The notes below the pieces were generated by a model. That model was not told the DNA's origin and searched no databases. It was given only the letters and a program-made list of their open reading frames with translations. Of a DNA stretch of 35,295 nucleotides, positions 1 to 6,999 are shown piece after piece. Location: NCBI GenBank assembly GCA_029268305.1, contig JAJUGE010000030.1:1-35295 (forward strand), read 5' to 3'. The position numbers were made by a program, and so were the translations under genes. Positions within the stretch are counted from its first letter, which is position 1. Every line of letters starts with the position of its first letter. The stretch comes from Alphaproteobacteria bacterium. GTDB lineage: Bacteria > Pseudomonadota > Alphaproteobacteria > JAJUGE01.

Positions 1-1
1 G

Positions 2-877
2 ATGGGCTCCGACACTGGCGGCTCGATCCGCTCGCCGGCCGGTGTCTGCGGCATCGCAGGCCTCAAGCCCACCTACGGTTTGCTCAGCCGGCGCGGAATC
101 TATCCGCTGAGCTGGACGCAGGACCATGCCGGACCGATGGCACGAACGGTCGAGGACTGTGCGCTGATGATGCAGGCGCTCGCCGGATACGACCCGCTGG
201 ACCCGGGAAGCGTCGAGACCGCCGCGCCGGAATTCGTCGCAGCCCTCGGACGTTCGGTTCGCGGGCTTCGGATCGGGCTGATCCGGGCCTGGCACGAGGG
301 CGTCGCTGACACGGAAGTCTGCGACGCAATCGAGCAGGCGGCGGGACTCCTGCGGCAGGAAGGAGCGGAGGTCCGAGACGTCACTTTGCCTGATGTTGCG
401 GATTTCCACGCCTGCGGGCGGATCATCATTCTCAGCGAGGCGTGGACGATCCACCGCGATACCGTGACGGCTACACCGGAGAAATATGGTGAGTTCTTCC
501 GCAATCGGGTCCGCCTCGGCGCCTTCCTGAATGCGGGTCACTACATCGAGGCACAGCGCATGCGGCGCCGCCTCACGGAAGAGACTATGGCGGTGATGAA
601 GGACTGTGACATCCTGCTGGCCGCGAATCAGTACGGTCCAGCGGAGCGGTTCGAGGATTCGCAGCGCCCGTTTCCGTTCTTCTCGAAGCCCTATCTCACG
701 ATGCCGTTCAACATCACCGGGCAGCCGGCCTTGACGGTGCCGGCGGGCTTCGGCGTAAATGGCTTGCCGTTCGGCATCCAGTTCGCGGGGCGGCCGTTCG
801 AGGACGATGTCGTGCTGCAGGTCGGCCACGCTTACGAAAAGGCGCGGAGCCACCTTGATTTCCGGCCACCTCTCTGA
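2..877 (+). CDS. Amidase signature family enzyme, C-terminal part (5' end outside window)
   Basis: This is the C-terminal 291 residues of an amidase-signature hydrolase, a family that cleaves carboxamides with a Ser-cisSer-Lys triad. The frame is open to the window edge, so the N-terminal part with the catalytic Lys lies to the left, and the Met at base 2 is internal. The visible start carries the family hallmark GSDTGGSIRSPAGVCG: the Ser in GGSI is the nucleophile and the Ser of GSD is the bridging cis-Ser. The segment GLKPTYGLLSRRG, typical of GatA-like amidases, follows directly. The C-terminal NITGQPALTVPAG is also standard. The gene ends 14 bases before the asparaginase-family start and is probably co-transcribed with it. 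It could be annotated as a GatA-like subunit, but the pairing with an asparaginase favours a catabolic amidase. The substrate is not known. Confidence 0.93.
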   Translation: MGSDTGGSIRSPAGVCGIAGLKPTYGLLSRRGIYPLSWTQDHAGPMARTVEDCALMMQALAGYDPLDPGSVETAAPEFVAALGRSVRGLRIGLIRAWHEGVADTEVCDAIEQAAGLLRQEGAEVRDVTLPDVADFHACGRIIILSEAWTIHRDTVTATPEKYGEFFRNRVRLGAFLNAGHYIEAQRMRRRLTEETMAVMKDCDILLAANQYGPAERFEDSQRPFPFFSKPYLTMPFNITGQPALTVPAGFGVNGLPFGIQFAGRPFEDDVVLQVGHAYEKARSHLDFRPPL

Positions 878-891
878 AGGGGGAAGTGGAG

Positions 892-1893
892 ATGGGAAAG
901 CGATCGCGCGTTGCGATCATCGGCACCGGCGGCACAATCTCGTCCGTGGGACGTGGTCCGCTGGATCTGATCGAGTACCCGGACACGAAGATCAAGCTGG
1001 AAGCCGACCAGCTGATCGAGGAATTTCCGATCGTCCGGGAGGTGGCGGACGTCGTGCCGATCCGGTTCCGCGCCGTCGGCAGCACCGAGATCGGGCCACC
1101 GGAATGGCTGGAGCTTCTCCGCCTGATCCACGCGACCGCAAAGGAGGATCCGAACATCGCTGGCTTCGTGGTGACGCACGGGACGGCGACCACCGAGGAG
1201 ACCGCGTGGTTTCTGAACCTGACCCTGAAGATCCCGCAGCCCGTCGTGGTCGTCGGTGCGCAGCGGCCCTCTTCGGGGCTCGGCACCGACGCCGGAATCA
1301 ATCTCGTCAACGCGGTGCGCACGGCGGCCTCGCCCGCCGCTCGCGGCATGGGCGCCGTGGTGGTGCTGAACGATGAGATCCAGTCGGCACGCGAGGTCAC
1401 CAAGACCTCCACGCTTCGTCAGCAGACCTTCCGCTCGCCCGACTTCGGCATTCTCGGCCATGCGGATGCCGATGCCGTGGTTTTCTACCGTCAGCCGCTC
1501 CGCCGTCGCGCCCCGGATACAGAGTTCGACGTGGAAGGGTTGGAGGCGCTGCCTCGGGTCGATGTGGCCTACTCCTATGCTGGAGCGGATGGAAAGGCGA
1601 TCGAAGCGTTCGTGGCCGCTGGCGCCAGGGGCATCGTTTCGGCGGGGTTCGCGCCGGGCTCCGGCACGCTAGCCGAGACGGCGGCCCTCGAGGCGGCGGT
1701 CGCCAGCGGTGTCACGGTGGTGCAGTCGACCCGCGCGGGCAGCGGACGGGTCACCCAGCGGGCCAATCTGACTGCCAAGGGCTTTATCGCGGGCGACAAT
1801 CTGAATCCACAGAAGGCCCGCATTCTCCTCATGCTCGCCTTGTCCGCGACCTCGGACCCGGGAGAGATCAGACGGATCTTCGCCCAGTATTGA
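892..1893 (+). CDS. L-asparaginase/glutaminase family amidohydrolase with altered second motif
   Basis: A 333-residue type I/II asparaginase-family protein of normal length. The ATG at 892 is chosen over an in-frame GTG at 886 because a purine-rich GGGGGA sits at good spacing before it. The first catalytic motif is GTGGTI at residues 11-16, with nucleophile Thr15. The second is normally HGTDT; here it reads HGTATTEETAWF from His96, so the Thr is kept (98) but the Asp paired with it is Ala99. The later catalytic Lys is kept in EVTKTSTL. The family hydrolyses Asn or Gln to the acid and ammonia. The Asp-to-Ala change suggests a subfamily with altered substrate choice rather than a dead enzyme, because the rest of the active site is intact. 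There is no signal peptide, so it is probably cytoplasmic. It lies directly after the amidase and converges on the ABC ATPase genes. Confidence 0.9.
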   Translation: MGKRSRVAIIGTGGTISSVGRGPLDLIEYPDTKIKLEADQLIEEFPIVREVADVVPIRFRAVGSTEIGPPEWLELLRLIHATAKEDPNIAGFVVTHGTATTEETAWFLNLTLKIPQPVVVVGAQRPSSGLGTDAGINLVNAVRTAASPAARGMGAVVVLNDEIQSAREVTKTSTLRQQTFRSPDFGILGHADADAVVFYRQPLRRRAPDTEFDVEGLEALPRVDVAYSYAGADGKAIEAFVAAGARGIVSAGFAPGSGTLAETAALEAAVASGVTVVQSTRAGSGRVTQRANLTAKGFIAGDNLNPQKARILLMLALSATSDPGEIRRIFAQY

Positions 1894-1920
1894 ACGAGCA
1901 GCGGTGGTCCGGCGCCGACT

Positions 1921-2919
1921 TCACTCGGCCGGCTCGAGCTGCCGCTCTCCGACCTTGATGCAGCGGGCGGAGCGAAGAGGCGTTACTTCACGGAGCTCGG
2001 GCACGCTGTGCGTGCAGCGGGCCTCGCCGATCGGGCACCGCGGAAAGAACGTGCATTCGGTCGGCGGGCTCGAGAGGTTTGGTGGTGAGCCCGGAATTGC
2101 CTGCAGCCGTTCTCCGCGCATCGCGCCGTGGATCGTGGAAGCGAGCAGCCCCTTCGTGTAGGGGTGCGCAGGATTTCGCACCACATCCTCCAGAGGACCG
2201 CTCTCGACCACCTGACCGCCGTACATGACGGCCAGCCGGGAGGAGATTTCGATCGCCACCCCGACGTCGTGGGTCACGAAAATAATGCTAAGCCCAAGCT
2301 CCTCCTGAAGCTGCGCCAGCAACAGGAGCACCTGGATCTGCACAGTCGCGTCAAGGGCGGTGGTCGGTTCGTCGGCGAGCAGCAGGCTCGGGCGGCAGGA
2401 GAGGGCGAGGGCGATCATCGCCCGCTGGCGCATCCCGCCGGACATCTCGTGCGGATACGCCCGCAGTCGTTGCTTCGCCGAGGGAATGCGGACGAGCTCG
2501 AGGAGCTCGAGTGCCCGCTTCTCGGCATCCGAATGGCTCACGTCTTCATGCTGGAGAATGGTTTCGCAGATCTGCTGGCCGACCGTATAGACCGGATCGA
2601 AGGCGGTCGCGGGTTCCTGAAAGATCATGGCGACCTTGGATCCGCGAACGGCGCGCAGCTCCTTGGGGGACATCTGCAGCACGTCTTCCCCGTCGAGCAT
2701 GATCGAACCGCTCATCGACGTGCGCCGCGGCGGGAGAAGGCGCTGAATCGATCTGAGCGTGACGCTCTTCCCCGATCCAGACTCACCGAGCAGACCGAGA
2801 ACCTCGCCTCTGGCGAGATCGAGCGAGACTCCATTCACCGCGTGGACGGTTCGTTCGCGCGACGTGAACTTGACGTGCAGATCCCGGATCGAGAGCAGCG
2901 GGGATGGGGCAGGCGACAT
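1921..2919 (-). CDS. Oligopeptide/dipeptide ABC transporter ATP-binding protein (OppD/DppD type)
   Basis: A 332-residue ATPase of the peptide/nickel ABC importer class. Walker A is GESGSGKS at residues 45-52, followed by the signature MSGGMRQR, Walker B LLLADEPTTALD and the H-loop VTHD. The C-terminal extension HPYTKGLL followed by a Cys-rich CTFFPRCPIGEARC segment is the usual OppD/DppD tail. A GAGGAT ribosome site lies just before the ATG. The gene starts 9 bases after the stop of the OppF-type partner, so the two are translated together and should form the heterodimeric motor of one importer. The membrane and substrate-binding subunits are not in the window. The substrate cannot be read from an ATPase, but the neighbouring M20 peptidase, amidase and asparaginase suggest peptides or amino-acid amides. 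Confidence 0.95.
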   Translation of the reverse strand: MSPAPSPLLSIRDLHVKFTSRERTVHAVNGVSLDLARGEVLGLLGESGSGKSVTLRSIQRLLPPRRTSMSGSIMLDGEDVLQMSPKELRAVRGSKVAMIFQEPATAFDPVYTVGQQICETILQHEDVSHSDAEKRALELLELVRIPSAKQRLRAYPHEMSGGMRQRAMIALALSCRPSLLLADEPTTALDATVQIQVLLLLAQLQEELGLSIIFVTHDVGVAIEISSRLAVMYGGQVVESGPLEDVVRNPAHPYTKGLLASTIHGAMRGERLQAIPGSPPNLSSPPTECTFFPRCPIGEARCTHSVPELREVTPLRSARCIKVGERQLEPAE

Positions 2920-2928
2920 CTTCGATCC

Positions 2929-3987
2929 TCAGCTTTCGGAAATGGTGGGGGCCTTGGAGTGCCCGGAACCGGGAATGACCATGTGGCAAGCTGCCTGGTG
3001 GAAGTCCGCATTCGGCAGGGCTTCCAGACTTGGAGCCGCACGCGAGCAGACTGACTCCGCGAACTGGCAACGCGTGTGGAAGCGACAGCCTGGCGGAGGT
3101 GCGATCGGGTTCGGCGGATCGCCGGTGAGCGGCGCCTTCTTGCGCCGGTTGGCGGGGTCCATGGCGGGTTGAGCCTGCAGAAGCGCCTGGGTGTAGGGAT
3201 GGGCAGGGGCGCCGTAGATCGCTTCCACCGTACCGATCTCCACCACTTCGCCGAGATACATCACCATGACCTTGTCGCTGATGTAGCGAACGACGTTCAG
3301 ATCGTGGCTGATGAAGACGTAGGTGAGGTCGAAACGTGCCTTGAGGTCCGCGAGCAGGTTCATCACCTGCGCCTCGACCGACTTGTCGAGTGCCGACACC
3401 GCTTCGTCGAGGATCAGAAGTCGAGGCCGCAGCGCCAAAGCCCGGGCTATGTTCACTCTTTGCCGCTGACCGCCGGAGAGCTCGTGCGGGTAACGGTGCA
3501 CAAAGAGGCGGGGGTCGAGGCCGACCTGGCCGAGGAGATCGATCGCCCGGTCCAGAGCCTCGCGACGCGATAGCCCGTCACTCACGGGGCCGAAGGCGAT
3601 CGATTCCTCGATTGGCAGCCGGGGATTGAGCGAGGCGTAGCTGTCCTGAAAGACCATCTGAACCTGACTGCGCATCTCTCGAACCGAGATGCCGTCGGCG
3701 GCGCCGACGAGCTGTCCGTCGAGGACCACGTCGCCTTCGTCCGGCTCGATCAGTCTGATGAGGAGACGCGCCATGGTCGATTTGCCGCATCCGGATTCGC
3801 CGACGACCCCGAGCGTTTCTCCTTTCGAGACCTGGAAAGAGATCCCGTCGACGGCGCGTACGGGGGGCGACTTCTCGAAGCCGAAGCGATTGCCCTTGAC
3901 CGGGAAATGCTTCTTCAGCCCTTCGACGGAAAGGAGCGGCTGAAGTGGGCCGCCGACGTCTCTCGGATCACTCTGTCTCAGTCGCAC
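2929..3987 (-). CDS. Oligopeptide ABC transporter ATP-binding protein (OppF/DppF type)
   Basis: A 352-residue ATPase, the second motor subunit of the peptide importer. Walker A is GESGCGKS at residues 63-70. The signature ELSGGQRQRVNIARAL, Walker B LLILDEAVSALD and H-loop ISHD are intact, and the tail ends with HPYTQALL and the Cys-containing CRFHTRCQFAES seen in OppF/DppF. The start is a GTG at 3987 preceded by GGAGG at about 9 bases; a nearby ATG at 4003 is in another frame and stops at once. The gene lies 78 bases downstream of the M20 peptidase on the same strand and 9 bases upstream of the OppD-type gene, so the three probably form one transcript. Confidence 0.95.
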   Translation of the reverse strand: MRLRQSDPRDVGGPLQPLLSVEGLKKHFPVKGNRFGFEKSPPVRAVDGISFQVSKGETLGVVGESGCGKSTMARLLIRLIEPDEGDVVLDGQLVGAADGISVREMRSQVQMVFQDSYASLNPRLPIEESIAFGPVSDGLSRREALDRAIDLLGQVGLDPRLFVHRYPHELSGGQRQRVNIARALALRPRLLILDEAVSALDKSVEAQVMNLLADLKARFDLTYVFISHDLNVVRYISDKVMVMYLGEVVEIGTVEAIYGAPAHPYTQALLQAQPAMDPANRRKKAPLTGDPPNPIAPPPGCRFHTRCQFAESVCSRAAPSLEALPNADFHQAACHMVIPGSGHSKAPTISES

Positions 3988-4065
3988 CTGAACCCGCCTC
4001 CATTGCCTGTCGGGCAGTCTCGTCAGGTGTGGTGCTGAGCAAGCGGCATGCCAGGAGCGAAACGA

Positions 4066-5292
4066 TCAGACTGCGTGCAGGAGCTCGGCGAGTGTAAGTG
4101 CGATCACCTCGGTTGCGCGTTGCAGGTCCGCGATCGCGACGTGCTCGTCCGCCCCGTGCGCATTCGCATCGAGGAACGATCTTGGACCCGCGCCGTAGAG
4201 GACCACCGGAATGCCATGGGCCGCGTAATGGCGGGCATCCGTGTAGAGGGGGATGCCGGCCGTTCCGATCGGCTCGCCGAAGACCTTCGAGGCTTGCCTG
4301 CTCAAAATTTGTGCCAGCACGTCGGGTGAGGCGGAAGAGATGAGCGGCTCGGCCAGAAGAAGCCGCCTGACGTTGCAGCGAATGTCGGGGCAACGTTCCG
4401 TTGCGGCCATGATCGAAGCCTTCAGCTCCCGCTCGACCTGCTCGCCGTTCTCCTCCGGGATCAGCCGCCGGTCGAGGCGAAGCACGGCTCGATCCGGGAC
4501 TACATTCGTGTTGATGCCGCCTTCGATCCGACCGATCACCATTCTCGGCGATCCGAGATCGAAGTAGCGCGAGACTTTGTCTGCATAGGAGGCGCGTTCG
4601 CGGTAGAGAGCCTGCAGCACGTGCGTTGCCGCCTCGAGAGCGTCGGCCCCGGTTTCCGGACGGGCGGCGTGCGCAGATCTGCCGAGGAGTTCGACCTCGA
4701 GATGCAGGCATCCGTTATGTGCGGTGACGACCGCGTAGGAGAGGCCCGCGCAGATCGCCATGTCGGGAGCAGAGATTCTCCGATCCAGGAGCCATTTGGG
4801 GCCCAGATTGCCTCCCGTTTCCTCGTCGTAAGTGAAGTGGAGCTCGACCGTTCCGGAAGCGGCCACCGCCGCTTGCTTCAGGGCCAGCAATGCGTATGCG
4901 TAGGTGGCGAAATCCGACTTCGAAACTGCGGCGCCGCGACCATACAGGCGACCGTTCACGATCTGACCGCCATAGGGATCATGCGTCCAGTTCGCACCGG
5001 GCGGAACGGCGTCTCCATGGGCGTTGAGGGCGATCGTCGGCCCGTCCCCGAACCTGTGTCGAACCACCAGATTCATGACGCTCCGCAAGCCGCTCACCGC
5101 GACAACGGCCTCTGGGACGGGGTGCCGTTCCACTATGAGCCCTAAAGCTTCGAGACGAGCCGCGGTCAGTTCCGCATGCGGGGCGCAATCGCCCGGCGGA
5201 TTGTCGGAGGGCAGGCGCACGAGCTCCTTCAGGAACTCGATCTGGTGGTCGGTGCGTTCAGTCAGTGCCGTTGCGATTCGTTCGGCGATCAT
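4066..5292 (-). CDS. M20 family metallopeptidase (ArgE/DapE/carboxypeptidase-like)
   Basis: A 408-residue M20 metallohydrolase. The ATG at 5292 gives the usual MIAERIATAL-type N terminus. The first metal motif is NAHGD (His92, Asp94), and the catalytic base and ligand pair is in YDEETGG (Glu157, Glu158). The middle motif normally reads GRGxxDxKGG, where the Asp bridges both metals. Here it is GRGAAVSKSDFA, with Val123 in the Asp place and an Asp four residues later. The dimerisation or lid domain is present with GRSAHAARPE and GINTNVVPDRA. The family removes acyl groups or C-terminal residues from small peptides and N-acyl amino acids. Its place upstream of the two peptide-ABC ATPases suggests it processes the imported compound in the cytoplasm. 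An alternative start 27 bases upstream exists but is less typical. Confidence 0.92.
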   Translation of the reverse strand: MIAERIATALTERTDHQIEFLKELVRLPSDNPPGDCAPHAELTAARLEALGLIVERHPVPEAVVAVSGLRSVMNLVVRHRFGDGPTIALNAHGDAVPPGANWTHDPYGGQIVNGRLYGRGAAVSKSDFATYAYALLALKQAAVAASGTVELHFTYDEETGGNLGPKWLLDRRISAPDMAICAGLSYAVVTAHNGCLHLEVELLGRSAHAARPETGADALEAATHVLQALYRERASYADKVSRYFDLGSPRMVIGRIEGGINTNVVPDRAVLRLDRRLIPEENGEQVERELKASIMAATERCPDIRCNVRRLLLAEPLISSASPDVLAQILSRQASKVFGEPIGTAGIPLYTDARHYAAHGIPVVLYGAGPRSFLDANAHGADEHVAIADLQRATEVIALTLAELLHAV

Positions 5293-5349
5293 CGCAGCCA
5301 CTCCGCGCAGCGTCGGCACAGTGCATGCACGGCTCGGGCCACGGGATGG

Positions 5350-6087
5350 TCAGCCTCGCGGCTCGGTCACGAAGATGTAGCCGGCACCGTGAACCGTCTT
5401 TATGACCTGGGGTTTCGATGGATCGGGCTCGATCTTGCGACGGATGCGTGTCACGCGCACGTCGATGCTTCGGTCGAAGGGTTCCCACTCCTTGTTGTGG
5501 GCGAGATCGAGGAGCTGATTGCGTGTCAGCACCCGGTTCGGGTGCGTCGCGAATGCGTGCAGGAGATCGAACTCCATGTTCGTCAGCCTGACTGGTTCCC
5601 CGTTCTCGCCGATGAGTCGGCGTCCGTCGATGTCGAGCCACGCCTTGCCCATCCGGATACGCGCTCCCGAAACCGCTCCGGCTGCCGGGCCGACAGCCGT
5701 GCGCCGGAGGACGCTGGCGATGCGTGCGCGGAGCTCGCGGAGGTCAAACGGCTTCACGACGTAGTCGTCGGCGCCGATCTCCAGTCCGACGACGCGGTCC
5801 ACCGTCTCACCGGCGCTCGTCACCATGATGATGGCGGTGTTGGAATGTTCCCGCACCCAGCGGGCGAGGCTCAAACCGTCCTCGCCAGGCATGCGCACGT
5901 CGAGCAGCACGAGGTCCGCCGGCCGTTCCGCCAGGTGGGCGCGCAGCTCGCCGCCCCCGGCGGCGGTGCGCACCCTGTAGCCGTGCGGCTCGAGATATTC
6001 GCGCAGCATCTCACGCAAATCCGGCTCGTCGTCGACGATGACGAGTTCGGCTCCGGTCGAGTTGTCGGTCGAAGTGGCTCGCGTCAT
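5350..6087 (-). CDS. OmpR-family two-component response regulator
   Basis: A 245-residue DNA-binding response regulator. The receiver domain (about residues 14-130) has the acidic pair Asp19/Asp20, the phosphate-accepting Asp63 in LLDVRMPGEDG, the switch Thr90 and Lys112 in VVKPFD. The C-terminal winged helix (about 148-243) has MEFDLLHAFATHPNRVLTR and ends in the typical IKTVHGAGYIF. The ATG at 6087 is preferred over the longer frame because it gives a normal N terminus and has AGGAG upstream. No histidine kinase gene is adjacent in the same operon. The hybrid kinase starting at 7000, divergently oriented and separated only by an acetyltransferase gene, is the nearest candidate partner. It ends 57 bases before the M20 peptidase start on the same strand, so it may sit at the head of, and regulate, the peptide-uptake genes. 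Confidence 0.94.
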   Translation of the reverse strand: MTRATSTDNSTGAELVIVDDEPDLREMLREYLEPHGYRVRTAAGGGELRAHLAERPADLVLLDVRMPGEDGLSLARWVREHSNTAIIMVTSAGETVDRVVGLEIGADDYVVKPFDLRELRARIASVLRRTAVGPAAGAVSGARIRMGKAWLDIDGRRLIGENGEPVRLTNMEFDLLHAFATHPNRVLTRNQLLDLAHNKEWEPFDRSIDVRVTRIRRKIEPDPSKPQVIKTVHGAGYIFVTEPRG

Positions 6088-6186
6088 GGCAAGCCTGGCT
6101 CCTGTGGCCCTTGATAGAGATGAAAAGCGCGACGGTCCTTTCGACAGTCCCGCGCTCATCGGTTCGCCGACCATCCTGCAACACTC

Positions 6187-6786
6187 CTAAGCGACTTCGG
6201 AGAGGTTTGCGAGGCTCTCGGTCGACGTCGACGCGAGATGGCTTCTGGCCGCATCCACGTACTTCTCCATTCGAATGCCCTGTAGGGTGCTTCCGTCGGG
6301 CAGGTCGAGCTGGAGCCGACCGATCTCCCTGTAGCCGAGCTTTCGATACAGCGGTTCGCCGCTGAGCGTCGCGACCAGTTGTGCGCGTGCGAAGCCGGCG
6401 TTGACGATGGCGGACTCCGCCTGCCGCATCAGTGCCGATCCGACCCCGCACCGCGCGACCTCCGGCGCCACGTAGATCGCCCGGACGAAGGCGGCGTCCC
6501 GCCGCGGATCCAGTCGCGGAGCCGTCACTGAATGGGAGGGAGGCATCGCGGCGGCGCGGAAGCTCCATCCTCCGCAGCCGACGAGGCGCCCGCCGAACTC
6601 CGCGACGTAATAGGTCCGATCCTGGATGAGGCCGATGTCGAGGGTTCCGACGAGACGCAGGAAGCTTTCGACGGCAGAGCGTCCGTAGTACCGGCTGCCG
6701 AGTCGAAGCAGAGACTGCTCCTGCAGCCGTTCGATCCCGTCGGCATCGGCCATTCGCGCGAGCCGGATCCGAAGGTCGGAATTCAT
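6187..6786 (-). CDS. GNAT family N-acetyltransferase
   Basis: A 199-residue acetyltransferase. The ATG at 6786 is preferred to one at 6834 because it has GGAG at about 8 bases and starts directly with the fold (MNSDLRIRLARMADADGI). The acetyl-CoA binding segment is FVRAIYVAPEVARCGVGSALM, a GNAT motif A of the R/Q-x-x-G-x-G/A kind with the first Arg replaced by Cys. This is followed by YRKLGYREIG, the usual motif B. The substrate cannot be inferred. It lies 99 bases upstream of the response regulator on the same strand, and its promoter region is shared back to back with the hybrid histidine kinase. Confidence 0.88.
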   Translation of the reverse strand: MNSDLRIRLARMADADGIERLQEQSLLRLGSRYYGRSAVESFLRLVGTLDIGLIQDRTYYVAEFGGRLVGCGGWSFRAAAMPPSHSVTAPRLDPRRDAAFVRAIYVAPEVARCGVGSALMRQAESAIVNAGFARAQLVATLSGEPLYRKLGYREIGRLQLDLPDGSTLQGIRMEKYVDAARSHLASTSTESLANLSEVA

Positions 6787-6999
6787 GCCACTTCTCCTTC
6801 TGCATTCGGGCGAAGGCGTGTGCTCCGCCGCCATGATGAGGAGAATCGGCGCCCGAAATTGCGGTGATGTTTCGAGCAGGCGCTAGCGGTGTTTCAATTG
6901 TTTCGAATCGATGCCGTGCCTCTTGGAAATGGTTAAAATGCGCGCGATCCGCGGCCTGACGCTCGGATCATCCGTATCCATCATGGAGCCTGGTGGCGA

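Noticed and set aside
6934-6939. TAAAAT as a -10 element for the hybrid kinase gene
   Set aside because: No acceptable -35 element lies 16-18 bases upstream, so the promoter could not be supported.
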